From Kibdelosporangium sp. MJ126-NF4 (GTDB lineage Bacteria > Actinomycetota > Actinomycetes > Mycobacteriales > Pseudonocardiaceae), in assembly GCF_000826545.1 (NCBI RefSeq), contig NZ_CDME01000002.1, positions 1,683,187 through 1,747,186 on the forward strand: DNA of 64,000 nucleotides, read 5' to 3'. The translations under genes and the position numbers were made by a program. Below, one piece after another: positions 9,229-17,733 of the stretch. Below the pieces are notes generated by a model. That model searched no databases, was not told the DNA's origin, and worked only from the letters and a program-made list of their open reading frames with translations. The first letter of the stretch is position 1; every line of letters begins with the position of its first letter.

Positions 9229-10740
9229 TCAGAGGCCGATGGCGGCGGCCGGGTCGTCTTTCTCGTCCCAGCCTGGGATCAGGGCACCTGGTGCCCATGT
9301 GGAGTGGGTGCCGCTGCTGACGCGTTCGGGCAGGCGGATTCGGGCGATGGGGCCCGCGGTGACGTTGCGTGCGTCGAAGATCAGGCACTCCGACAGGTCC
9401 CGGTTCATGTCCGAGGTGATCGTGACGAGGTAGCCGTCGTCCTCGGCGGTCGAGCCGGTCCGCGGCGCCATCGCCGTCTCGCTGCCGAACACGCCCTCGC
9501 CGAACTCGTACCGTTCCATGCCGCCGGTGCGTGAGTCGTGTTTGACCAGTCCGTCGAACAGGAACCAGCCCGCTGGTGAGGTCGCGGCGTAGCTGTAACG
9601 GTGTTCGCGGCCCGCGTACTGCTGGTTGATCATGCCGAACTCGCTCGGCGTGCTGCTGAGCTGCTCCTCCTTGCACAGGCCGGTGGTCAGGTCGAGCCGC
9701 CAGCGGTGCAGTCGCCCGCCGAGCTGGTTGTTGTCCAGGAACCGGAACATCCGCTGGTACAGGGTGCCGCCGCCGGACGGGGGCACGGGATTGCTCTGGT
9801 GGAAGCCCTCCAGGATGATCTCGTCGCCCTGCTCGTAGGCGTTGGTCCAGTGCAGGACGTAGGTGGGGTCCGCCTCGAACCACCTGATGTCCGCGGTGCT
9901 GCCGTGCCGGGGGACGACCGCGAGCCGGGCCGGTGTGTCCGGGTAGTAGCGCGCCGCGTACTTGCCCTGCGCCAACGCCTCCGGCGCCCAGTACAGCGGG
10001 AGGTCGTTGAGGATGGCGTAGTTCTCGGTGAACGCCATGTCGTGGGGCAGCCGGGGGCCCGGCAGCGGAACGTCGATGTACGTGACGAGGTTGTCGTCGC
10101 GGTCCACCACGCCGTAGTGCATGTAGGGCGCTTCGGTGCCGTAGTTGAAGAACAGCAGTTCGCCCGTGCGCTCGTCGAACTTCGGGTGTGCGGAAACCCC
10201 GATGTCGCTGGGGAACTTGCCGTTCCACGTGGCCTTGCCGAGCGTCTCCAACGTGGTCGGGCTCAGCCGGTAGAGGTCACCGCACTGGTAGAAGCTCGTC
10301 AGCGCCACACCGTTGTGCAGCACCACGTCGGTGCTGGAGGCGTCCTTCATCCGGCCGCGCGCTCCCCAGCCGGTCTGTGTCGGCGAGCGCCCCGGGTCCT
10401 CGGCCAGGCCCGCCCACAGCGCCCGACCGGCGTCCTGCTCGGCGACGAAGCCGTCGGTGCGAATAAACCTGTTGCGGTAGAACGCCTTCCCGTCACGGAA
10501 GCCGACCGCGTGCACCATGCCGTCGCCGTCGAACGGGTGGTAGATCTCGACGGCCGGGTGTACCGGGTTCTCGGTGTTGCGCAGGTACACGCCGTCGAGG
10601 TCGGCTGGGATCTCGCCGGTCACCTCCAGGTTCTCCGCGCTGCGCTCCACCTGCTGCGGCCGCCACGGCCCGGTGCGGTACGGGTGGTCGTCGTCCGCCG
10701 GAAGCGTCGTCAGCGCACGGCCCAACACCTCGATGTCCAT
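9229..10740 (-). CDS. Carotenoid/stilbene-cleaving dioxygenase (RPE65 family)
   Basis: This 503-residue enzyme of the non-haem iron carotenoid oxygenase/lignostilbene dioxygenase family cleaves a C=C double bond with O2 to give two aldehydes or ketones. Four iron-ligand histidines can be placed: SAHPKFDE, LPHDMAFT, LHWTNAYE and the C-terminal THSTWAPGAL. The front motif GEIPADLDGVYLRNTENPV and FDGDGMVHAV are typical of the family. The ATG at 10740 has GGAGAGG nearby and lies two bases after the thiolase stop, so translation is probably coupled. With aldehyde dehydrogenase, benzoylformate decarboxylase and CoA ligase genes nearby, a stilbene-like substrate is at least as likely as a carotenoid. 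Confidence 0.88.
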   Translation of the reverse strand: MDIEVLGRALTTLPADDDHPYRTGPWRPQQVERSAENLEVTGEIPADLDGVYLRNTENPVHPAVEIYHPFDGDGMVHAVGFRDGKAFYRNRFIRTDGFVAEQDAGRALWAGLAEDPGRSPTQTGWGARGRMKDASSTDVVLHNGVALTSFYQCGDLYRLSPTTLETLGKATWNGKFPSDIGVSAHPKFDERTGELLFFNYGTEAPYMHYGVVDRDDNLVTYIDVPLPGPRLPHDMAFTENYAILNDLPLYWAPEALAQGKYAARYYPDTPARLAVVPRHGSTADIRWFEADPTYVLHWTNAYEQGDEIILEGFHQSNPVPPSGGGTLYQRMFRFLDNNQLGGRLHRWRLDLTTGLCKEEQLSSTPSEFGMINQQYAGREHRYSYAATSPAGWFLFDGLVKHDSRTGGMERYEFGEGVFGSETAMAPRTGSTAEDDGYLVTITSDMNRDLSECLIFDARNVTAGPIARIRLPERVSSGTHSTWAPGALIPGWDEKDDPAAAIGL

Positions 10741-10742
10741 TG

Positions 10743-11960
10743 CTACCTCTCCTGTGCGGCGGTGACGACGAAGCTGGCCGATGTTGTCGTGCTGCCGCCG
10801 ATGTTCAGTGTGGCCGCGGTTCGCGCACCCGGTACCTGATAGTCCCCTGCCGCCTCGGTGACCTGCTTGTACGCGTCGAGCAGCATCCGCACACCGGTCG
10901 CGCCGACCGGGTGGCCGCCGCCGATCAGTCCGCCGCTGGGGTTCACCGGGATCCGGCCGTCGATCTCCAGATCGCCGTTCTCCACGGCTTTCCACGCCTC
11001 GCCGGGACCGGTGATGCCGAAGTGGTCGATGGCGGCGTACTCGCTCATCGAGAAGCAGTCGTGGGTCTCGATCACGTCGACACCGTCGACACCCGCTCGC
11101 GTGAACGCGTCGAACACGGTCTGCCTGACGTGCGGCAGCACGTACGGCTCACCGGCCGAGCGTTCGAGCTTCTGTCCGATCGGCAGGCCGACCGTGCGGT
11201 GCCCCCACCCTGCCAGCACGGCACGCGGACGCGCAGCCACGTCGGCGTGCTTGGCCAGGTAGCGGTCGCTCACCAGGACGAGACCGGCCGCGCCGTCGGT
11301 CATCGCGCTGCAGTCCGTGCGCCGGATCCGGCCTTCCACAGGCGGGTTGGCGGTGTCGTCGGCGGTGAAGCTCTCCGGGGCGAACCGCCAGCCCCTGGTC
11401 TGTGCGTTCGGGTTGCGTTTGGCATTGCGCACGTTGAGTTCCGCGATCGCGTGCAGGTGCCGGTCGTCCAGGCCGTAGCGGCGGTCGTACTCCTCGGCGA
11501 GCAGGTGGAACATGTGCGGCCACATGAACGTCGCCGTCTGCCCCTCGTGGCCGACCCACGCGGCGGCTCCCATGTACTGGGCGCCCCGATCGCCGTCGAC
11601 GGTCTTCTCGATCTCGACGCCGAGCACGAGCGCCACGTCGTAGCGGCCGGATTCCAGGTCTGCCATCGCACCGAGCACGGCCATCGAGCCTGACGCGCAC
11701 GCAGCCTCGTGGCGCACAGCCGGGACGCCCCACAAGGCGGGTTCGACCGTGGCGGGCATCCCGCCGAGGTGCCCCTGGCCGGTGAAGAGTTGACCGAAGG
11801 CGTTGCCGACGTGGATGACGCCGATGTCGTCCGCCGTCACCCGGGCATGCTCCAGCGTGTGCCGGACGGTCTCGGCGAACAGACCGTCGACACCGATCCC
11901 CTCGCGCACGGTGTGGCGGGCGAAGTCGGTCTGATACCCGCCGATGACGGAGGTGTCCAC
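10743..11960 (-). CDS. Thiolase family protein (SCP2-type acetyl-CoA acetyltransferase)
   Basis: This 405-residue protein catalyses thiolytic cleavage or condensation of an acyl-CoA. The acylating cysteine is in EAACASGSMA near residue 88. HDCFSMSE and the C-terminal GGLIGGGHPVGATG give the catalytic histidine. The classical second Cys-Gly motif at the end is replaced (LNIGGSTTTSASFV), as in the SCP2/lipid-transfer thiolase group. It is first in an operon with the dioxygenase. The GTG start at 11960 has almost no leader room after a TAGTAAT -10-like box at 11967-11973, suggesting a leaderless mRNA. Confidence 0.88.
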   Translation of the reverse strand: MDTSVIGGYQTDFARHTVREGIGVDGLFAETVRHTLEHARVTADDIGVIHVGNAFGQLFTGQGHLGGMPATVEPALWGVPAVRHEAACASGSMAVLGAMADLESGRYDVALVLGVEIEKTVDGDRGAQYMGAAAWVGHEGQTATFMWPHMFHLLAEEYDRRYGLDDRHLHAIAELNVRNAKRNPNAQTRGWRFAPESFTADDTANPPVEGRIRRTDCSAMTDGAAGLVLVSDRYLAKHADVAARPRAVLAGWGHRTVGLPIGQKLERSAGEPYVLPHVRQTVFDAFTRAGVDGVDVIETHDCFSMSEYAAIDHFGITGPGEAWKAVENGDLEIDGRIPVNPSGGLIGGGHPVGATGVRMLLDAYKQVTEAAGDYQVPGARTAATLNIGGSTTTSASFVVTAAQER

Positions 11961-11966
11961 ACCTTC

Positions 11967-12009
11967 ATTACTACAACAAACAGAGTCGATGCGCTACAAC
12001 TAACAGAGT
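11967..12009. promoter_or_regulatory. 16-bp direct repeat and -10-like box in thiolase/HxlR divergent promoter
   Basis: CTACAACAAACAGAGT (11971-11986) and CTACAACTAACAGAGT (11994-12009) match at 15 of 16 positions. They are 23 bp apart start to start, about two helical turns. The first overlaps TAGTAAT, a -10-like box read on the minus strand, seven bases before the thiolase GTG. The AT-rich repeat is out of character with its surroundings. It is the obvious binding site for the adjacent HxlR-type regulator, though that is inferred. Confidence 0.65.
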
Positions 12010-12060
12010 GACCGACGCCTACGTCCTTGACTACGCGGTCCTCATCGAACGGGTCACGCC

Positions 12061-13008
12061 ATGAACGGCGTCACGGTTCTGGACGAGGGCGGGCCCAACG
12101 CGATCGCGGCCACCACCGGCATCGTGGGCGACGAGTGGACACTGTGGATGGTCCAGCTGGCGTTGACCGAAGGCCTGACGCAGTACAACGAATGGCTCAA
12201 CGCCGGGCCCATCTCCACCGCCGTGCTCACCGCGCGACTGGCACGGCTGGTAAAGGCCGACATCCTGGTGCGTGTACGGGAAACCGGCCGCCAGCACTAC
12301 CGGCTGACCAAGCGCGGCAGGCAGATGTGGCCGATCCTGCTGTCGATGTGGGCGTGGGAGCAGACCTGGGTGGACGACCCGAACCAGCAACTGCCTGGCA
12401 TGCGACACACCAGGTGCGGCAGCGTGTTCACTCCGCGGTTGTCGTGCGAGGCGTGCGACGGCGTCGCCGATGTCCGTGATGTGTACGGGAAGTTCGGGCC
12501 CAGTGGCGACTGGCAGCGCAGCATCCCCACCGGCGTGACCCGCCGCCGCGCGCACTCCGGCAACCGACCGGCCGAACTGATCCCACAGACCATGGCCCTG
12601 ATCGGCAACCGCTGGTCGACCGCGTTGCTCGGCGCTGCTTTCCTTGGTGCCACCCGGTTCGGCGAGTTCGAACAGCGGATGGGCGCGCCGCCGACGATCG
12701 TGGCCGACCGGCTGCGGACTTTCCGCGATCTCGGGGTGCTTGCCACGATGCCCAGCCCGCAGCGACCCGACTGGGTGGTATACCGGCTCACCGGCAAGGG
12801 CAGGGCGTTCTTCCCGGTACTGGCCACGGCGATCGAGTGGGGACAGCGCTGGTTCTGCTCGCCGGAAGGGCCCGCCCTGCGGCTGACCCACACCCAGTGC
12901 GGGCGTGCTTTCCATCCACGGCTACGGTGCAGCGACTGCGGGGAACGGCTTCGTGGCGCGTCGGTGCAGGTCGTGCGTGGCCGCGATGAACGCTTGTCCG
13001 CGGGCTGA
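12061..13008 (+). CDS. Tandem HxlR-type transcriptional regulator
   Basis: This 315-residue protein is made of two HxlR winged-helix units in one chain. Unit 1 is about residues 8-145 and unit 2 about 165-310. Each has the W-T/S-x2-L helix (DEWTLWMVQLAL; NRWSTALLGAAF), the LxxRL recognition region, and a wing followed by LTxxGR. Each then closes with a cysteine knuckle of the pattern H-T-x-C-G-x2-F-x-P-R-L-x-C-x2-C. HxlR proteins usually act as dimers of one-domain chains, so this is a covalent pseudo-dimer. It is divergent from the thiolase-dioxygenase operon, which it probably controls, and runs into the CoA ligase gene 33 bp downstream. Confidence 0.9.
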   Translation: MNGVTVLDEGGPNAIAATTGIVGDEWTLWMVQLALTEGLTQYNEWLNAGPISTAVLTARLARLVKADILVRVRETGRQHYRLTKRGRQMWPILLSMWAWEQTWVDDPNQQLPGMRHTRCGSVFTPRLSCEACDGVADVRDVYGKFGPSGDWQRSIPTGVTRRRAHSGNRPAELIPQTMALIGNRWSTALLGAAFLGATRFGEFEQRMGAPPTIVADRLRTFRDLGVLATMPSPQRPDWVVYRLTGKGRAFFPVLATAIEWGQRWFCSPEGPALRLTHTQCGRAFHPRLRCSDCGERLRGASVQVVRGRDERLSAG

Positions 13009-13041
13009 CTCTGACCAGCCTGACACGCCCAGGAGGCCGAC

Positions 13042-14760
13042 GTGCCAGCCAGACGGATGCATCCGCCCGAGCGGGTCGCGGAGTACACCGGCAAAGGCTG
13101 GTGGAGCGACGAGACCGTGCAGCAGTTGTTCGCGGAGTCCGTCGAACGGTATACCGACGAGCTGGCGATGGTGGACCCGGCGAACAAGGCGGACCTGCTC
13201 GACCTGCCCGCGCGGCGCGCGACCTGGCGTGAGCTCGACGCCGAGGTGGACCGGCTGGCCGTGGTGTTGCTGGCCAACGGAATCGGCGAGGGTGACGTCC
13301 TCGCGGTGCAGCTGCCCAACTCGATCGAGCTGGCGGTGGCCTATCTCGCGGCATGGCGGGTGCGTGCGATCGTCTCGCCGCTGCCAGTGCAGTACCGCAG
13401 GCACGAACTGGTCGAGCTCGGCACGATCGCCGAGTTCGCCGCGTTGCTGACCGCGGACCGGATCGGCCAGCGTGCGATGGTGGCCGAGGTGTTGGACGCG
13501 CGCGCGGAGATCCCGTCACTGCGGACCATCCTCTACTTCGGGCCGTCCGAGCAGTCAGCCGCGGTCGCCGTCGGCCCGGCCATGGCCGCGGTGGATGAGG
13601 ACGCGCGCGCCCGCGTTCGTGCGCACGAGGACGCGCATCCGGTCGACCCCAACGACTGCGTCACGATCTGCTGGACCTCGGGCACGGAGAGCCGTCCGAA
13701 GGGCGTTCCCCGTGCGCACTACGAGTGGCTGGTGACAAGCGAGGGCACGGTGTCCGGTCCCGGCCTGACGCACGATTCCCGCGTGCTGAACCCGTTCCCC
13801 ATGGTGAACATGGCCGGTATCAGCGGGATGTTCCTGCCGTGGCTGCGAGTGGGCTGTGTCCTGGTCCAGCACCAGCCGTTCGACCTCCCGCTCTTCCTCG
13901 CCCAGATCCGCGACGAGCGCGTCACCTACACCGTGGCCCCGCCCGCGTTGCTGGCTTTGCTGCTGCAGCGCGAGGAACTGCTCGCCACGACAGATCTGTC
14001 CACCCTGCGTCAGATCGGCAGCGGGTCCGCGCCGCTGCAGGAGTGGATGGTGCGGGGCTGGCACGAGAAGTACGGCATCAGCATCATCAACTTCTTCGGG
14101 TCCAACGAGGGCATCGCGCTGATGACCGACGTGCAGCGGATGACCGATCCGGCGCAGCGGGCCCGGTTCTTCCCGCGCTACGGCGGCGGTCGGAAGTGGA
14201 GCTTCCCCGTCGCCGCCCAGACCACGGTCAAGCTGGTCGAGCAGGACACCGGCGAGGAGATCACCGAGGCCGGACGGCCCGGTGAGCTGTACCTCAAGGG
14301 CCCCAGCCTGTTCGCCGGGTACCTCGACGACTCGGGAGCGCCGGGCCCGTTCGACGAGGACGGCTTCCTCAAGACCGGTGACGTGTTCGTCATCGACGGC
14401 GAGAACGACGAGTTCCTGCGGTACGTCGACCGGGCGAAGGACCTGATCATCCGTGGTGGCACGAACATCTCGCCCGCCGAGCTGGAGACGCTGATCGCGA
14501 GCCATCCCGCTGTCGCCGAGGTCGCGGTCGTCGGCTACCCGGACGACGTGCTCGGCGAGCGGGTCTGCGCGGTGGTCGCGCCCCGGCCGGACACGAGCGT
14601 CACGCTGCCCGACCTGGTCGACCATCTCAACCGGCAGGAAATCGCCTACTACAAGCTGCCCGAACGACTGGAGCTTGTGGACGCGTTGCCGCGCAACCCG
14701 GTCGGCAAGGTCCTCAAGCGCGACCTGCGGGAGTCACTGCGCCACACGGATAATATATGA
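13042..14760 (+). CDS. AMP-forming acyl-CoA synthetase
   Basis: This 572-residue ANL-superfamily ligase activates a carboxylic acid as acyl-AMP, then as acyl-CoA. Motifs are: P-loop-like CWTSGTESRPKGV near 215; FGSNEG (A5) near 350; the A7 hinge region FLKTGDVFVIDGENDEFLRYVDRAKDLIIRGG; and the catalytic lysine in NPVGKVLKRDL at the end. GAGG lies close before the GTG start. It sits directly after the HxlR gene and so is probably co-transcribed with it. Substrate type (aromatic, terpenoid or fatty acid) is not readable. The neighbourhood favours a side-chain acid from ring or polyene cleavage, to be passed to the thiolase. Confidence 0.9.
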   Translation: MPARRMHPPERVAEYTGKGWWSDETVQQLFAESVERYTDELAMVDPANKADLLDLPARRATWRELDAEVDRLAVVLLANGIGEGDVLAVQLPNSIELAVAYLAAWRVRAIVSPLPVQYRRHELVELGTIAEFAALLTADRIGQRAMVAEVLDARAEIPSLRTILYFGPSEQSAAVAVGPAMAAVDEDARARVRAHEDAHPVDPNDCVTICWTSGTESRPKGVPRAHYEWLVTSEGTVSGPGLTHDSRVLNPFPMVNMAGISGMFLPWLRVGCVLVQHQPFDLPLFLAQIRDERVTYTVAPPALLALLLQREELLATTDLSTLRQIGSGSAPLQEWMVRGWHEKYGISIINFFGSNEGIALMTDVQRMTDPAQRARFFPRYGGGRKWSFPVAAQTTVKLVEQDTGEEITEAGRPGELYLKGPSLFAGYLDDSGAPGPFDEDGFLKTGDVFVIDGENDEFLRYVDRAKDLIIRGGTNISPAELETLIASHPAVAEVAVVGYPDDVLGERVCAVVAPRPDTSVTLPDLVDHLNRQEIAYYKLPERLELVDALPRNPVGKVLKRDLRESLRHTDNI

Positions 14761-15150
14761 TCATCGCATCGCTTCGTGGACCAGATGGGTGTCGGTGAAC
14801 TGTTCGAACCGCACCACCCGGCCGTCGCGGACCGTCCAGTGGTGCACGAACCGGGCCCGCATGTGCTTGCCTGTCGCGGTGAACGTGCCCGAGTACGTGC
14901 CGAACGCGACCACGTGATCGTCCACGCTGACCAGTTCCTCCGGCACCGCCTGGTAGTCGTCCCACTCGCCGCCGAGCCTGCCGAACACCTTCGCCACGAT
15001 CTCGTCGACCCCGCGATACGTTCCCGCGTAGGGGAAACCGGCCATCTCGGTCCACTCGATGTCCGGTGCGAACGCCGCCACCATGCCATCGAGGTCACCG
15101 CGCCCGGACGCCGCGTAGTGCTCCTGGATGATCCGCTGCGGGTTGGTCAC
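14761..15150 (-). CDS. SnoaL-like/NTF2-fold protein
   Basis: This 129-residue NTF2-like protein begins VTNPQRIIQEHYAASGRGDLDGMVAAFAPDIEW. It then has the family's cone-shaped fold markers: PYAGTYRGVDEIVAKVF, VAFGTYSGTFTATGK and VHHWTVRDGRVVRFEQFTDT. Members include polyketide cyclases, dehydratases and isomerases, but also many unknowns. The GTG start overlaps the dehydrogenase stop as GTGA and is preceded by GGAGGA, so the two are made together. The stop abuts that of the CoA ligase. A role as an isomerase or hydratase on the same pathway is plausible but unproven. Confidence 0.85.
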   Translation of the reverse strand: MTNPQRIIQEHYAASGRGDLDGMVAAFAPDIEWTEMAGFPYAGTYRGVDEIVAKVFGRLGGEWDDYQAVPEELVSVDDHVVAFGTYSGTFTATGKHMRARFVHHWTVRDGRVVRFEQFTDTHLVHEAMR

Positions 15151-16610
15151 TTGTCCTCCGTTCCCAGGTTCATGAACACGCCTTTGATCTCGGTGTACGC
15201 GTCGAGCGCGTAGGCCCCCATCTCCCGGCCGATCCCGCTGGCCTTGAAGCCGCCCCACGGCGCCGCCGCGTCGGGCACGTGCAACATGTTCACGAACACC
15301 GCCCCCGCCTTGACCGACGCCGCGAGCCGGTGCGCGGTGACCAGGTCCCGCGTCCACACCGACGCCGCGAGTCCGTAGGCGCTGTCGTTGGCACGGTCGA
15401 CGAGTTCGCTCTCGTCGTCGTAGGTCAGGATCGGGATCACCGGGCCGAAGATCTCGTCGCGGGCCAGCGACATCTCGTCCCGCACGCCAGCGAAGACCGT
15501 CGGCTCGTAGAAGTACCCGTCGCCGGGGACCGGTTTCCCGCCGGTGACCAGTTCGGCGCCGTCGGCGACCCCGCCGCGGACGAATCCGTCCACCGCGGAT
15601 CGATGCTCCGCGCTGACCAGCGGTCCGAGTTGGACGGCCGCGGCCTGCGCCGCCACCTTCTCGACGAACTCGTCGGCCCGTGCGCTGTCCACGTAGAACC
15701 GGGCGTACGCGGCGCACACCTGGCCGCTGTTGAACAGCGCGCCGTGGACCGCGCCCGTGACGGCAGCATCGAGGTCGGCGTCCCGCGCGACGATCATCGG
15801 TGTCTTGCCACCCAGTTCCAGGGTGACCCGTTTGAAGTTGCCCGCGCTCGCCCGCAGGATCTCGCGGCCGACCTCGGTCGAGCCGGTGAACGACACCTTG
15901 TCGACGCCCGCGTGCTCCACCAGGCACCTGCCGACTGTGGGGCCACCGGTCAGCAGGTTGACCACGCCGGGCGGGAACCCGGCCTCCAGGCACAGCTCGA
16001 CCAGCCGGACCGCAGTCAGCGGGGTCTGCTCAGCCGGTTTCAGGATCACGGTGTTTCCGCAGGCCAGTGCGGGCGCGAGTTTCCACGCGGTGATCATCAG
16101 CGGGAAGTTCCACGGCAGGATCAGCGCGCACACCCCGACCGGTTCGCGGCGGGTGTAGTGGAACACCGCCGGGTCCCCCATCGGCGCCGTGCGGCCCTCG
16201 ATCTTGGTCGCCCACCCGGCGAAGTACCGGAAGTGCTCGACCGTGCCGGGGATGGTGACGTTGCGGGACACCTCGTAGGGCTGGCCGTTGTCGCTGGTCT
16301 CCAGCCGGGCCAGCTCGTCGGCGTGCGCCTCGATCAGGTCCGCCAGCCGCCACAACAACAGGCTCAGCTGCCTGCGGGGCATCCCGGTCCACGCCGGGTC
16401 GTTCATGGCCGTGCGGGCCGCGGCGACCGCCGCGTCCACGTCGTCGGCGGACGCCGCCGCGATCGGCCGCAGCGCGCGGCCGGTCGCCGGGTCGCGTGTC
16501 AGGAAGGTCTGCCCGGTCGACGCGGGCACCCAGCTACCACCGATCAGCAGTCGCGTGGCACTTGGGTTCGCGTCGGCGACCTGGGTGTTGACGGCGTGGG
16601 CTTCGGACAT
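15147..16610 (-). CDS. NAD(P)-dependent aldehyde dehydrogenase
   Basis: This 487-residue enzyme oxidises an aldehyde to the acid. The catalytic cysteine is C299 in FNSGQVC and the general base is E265 in LELGGKTP. The cofactor-binding PWNFP and FTGSTEVG blocks and the C-terminal WGGFKASGIGREMG are all present. The start is set at the ATG of MSEAHAVNTQ. An ATG at 16634 after GGGGGAC is an alternative that adds eight residues. It is divergent from the AraC-type gene, its likely regulator. A dioxygenase and a benzoylformate decarboxylase nearby both produce aldehydes, so it is a natural next step for either. Confidence 0.9.
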   Translation of the reverse strand: MSEAHAVNTQVADANPSATRLLIGGSWVPASTGQTFLTRDPATGRALRPIAAASADDVDAAVAAARTAMNDPAWTGMPRRQLSLLLWRLADLIEAHADELARLETSDNGQPYEVSRNVTIPGTVEHFRYFAGWATKIEGRTAPMGDPAVFHYTRREPVGVCALILPWNFPLMITAWKLAPALACGNTVILKPAEQTPLTAVRLVELCLEAGFPPGVVNLLTGGPTVGRCLVEHAGVDKVSFTGSTEVGREILRASAGNFKRVTLELGGKTPMIVARDADLDAAVTGAVHGALFNSGQVCAAYARFYVDSARADEFVEKVAAQAAAVQLGPLVSAEHRSAVDGFVRGGVADGAELVTGGKPVPGDGYFYEPTVFAGVRDEMSLARDEIFGPVIPILTYDDESELVDRANDSAYGLAASVWTRDLVTAHRLAASVKAGAVFVNMLHVPDAAAPWGGFKASGIGREMGAYALDAYTEIKGVFMNLGTEDK

Positions 16611-16699
16611 GGGTCCAGTGTCGGCGCACGGCATGTCCCCCGGCTTGTCCCTCAGGCGTCTGTGCTTGTCGGATCGTGCACGAAACCGCACCGCACAGC

Positions 16700-16724
16700 G
16701 GCCGATGATCGTATATGATCGGCC
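16700..16724. promoter_or_regulatory. Inverted repeat between ALDH and AraC genes
   Basis: GGCCGAT (16700-16706) and ATCGGCC (16718-16724) form a perfect 7-bp inverted repeat with an 11-bp AT-richer centre that includes TATGAT (16714-16719), a -10-like box for the regulator gene. This position suits autoregulation by the AraC-type protein. No matching -35 box is clear. Confidence 0.45.
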
Positions 16725-16757
16725 CGACCGCGCCTGCCACGCAACAAAGAGGTTGCC

Positions 16758-17729
16758 ATGCCAGTCCTGGTGAACACCGTCGATGTCTCGGTCAGGGAAC
16801 GCGAGGAGGTCTGGCGCACCGCCGTCGCGGAAGCCTTCGTACCGCTCGACTTCACCTTCCCCGACCCACGCGGCTTCCGCGGCGAGATCTCCGGCCAGGC
16901 CCTCGGCCCGGTCGTGGTCAACCGGGTGACGGCCGGTCCGCACAGCGCCGCCCGCACCCAACGGCACATCGCGCGCACCGAAACCCCCTACTACAAGGTG
17001 AGCATGCCGCTGCGCGGATACGTGACGGTCCGTCAGGACGGCAGGGAAGCCCACCTGCCACCGGGCGACCTGGCGGTGTACGACACCAGCAGGCCGTACG
17101 AAGTGACCTTCGACGACACATGCCGCCTGCTCGTGCTGATGTTCCCGCACCGGGAGTTAAGGCTGCCGCACGACTCGATCAGCGAGGTCACCGCGCGGCG
17201 GGTGTCCGGCCGCACCGGTATCGGCGGGCTGGTCGCGCCGCTGCTGGTGAACCTGGCCTCCCGGCTGGACGAGATCAGCGGCCCGCAGTCGGCGCGGCTC
17301 GCCGACAACGTCGTGGACCTGCTCGGCACCCTGTACGCGGACCTGCTCTCCGGATCCGGCTACCACCCCGCCGATCCGATGCACGCCCTGATGACCCGCA
17401 TCCGCTGCTTCATCGAGGACCACCTCGACGAGCCGGGCCTCGGACCGGAGATGGTCGCGGCCGCGAGCCACATCTCCGTCGGCTATCTGCACAAGCTGTT
17501 CCGTGCCGAGTCGACGTCGGTGTCCCGGATGATCCGGGAACGCCGTCTCGAGCAGTGCCGTCGTGACCTCGTCGCGCCGACCGCGCGTGACAAGACCGTC
17601 GGAGCGATCGGGGCGCACTGGGGTTTTGTCGACGCGGCTCATTTCAGCCGCGTCTTCAAGGCGACATACGGAGTTTCACCGCGCGAGTACCGCGTCAGCC
17701 ACGATTTCGCCGGTCAGCTCAGGATCTGA
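16758..17729 (+). CDS. AraC-family transcriptional regulator
   Basis: This 323-residue protein has an N-terminal AraC-binding-2-like sensing half (residues 1-200; PYYKVSMPLRGYVTVRQDGREAH and YDTSRPYEVTFDD are its usual hallmarks). The C-terminal DNA-binding part has two helix-turn-helix units: MVAAASHISVGYLHKLFRAES and IGAHWGFVDAAHFSRVFKATYGVSPREYR. AGAGG lies six bases before the ATG. It is divergent from the aldehyde dehydrogenase/SnoaL operon and most likely activates it in response to a pathway compound. Confidence 0.92.
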   Translation: MPVLVNTVDVSVREREEVWRTAVAEAFVPLDFTFPDPRGFRGEISGQALGPVVVNRVTAGPHSAARTQRHIARTETPYYKVSMPLRGYVTVRQDGREAHLPPGDLAVYDTSRPYEVTFDDTCRLLVLMFPHRELRLPHDSISEVTARRVSGRTGIGGLVAPLLVNLASRLDEISGPQSARLADNVVDLLGTLYADLLSGSGYHPADPMHALMTRIRCFIEDHLDEPGLGPEMVAAASHISVGYLHKLFRAESTSVSRMIRERRLEQCRRDLVAPTARDKTVGAIGAHWGFVDAAHFSRVFKATYGVSPREYRVSHDFAGQLRI

Positions 17730-17733
17730 GGCG

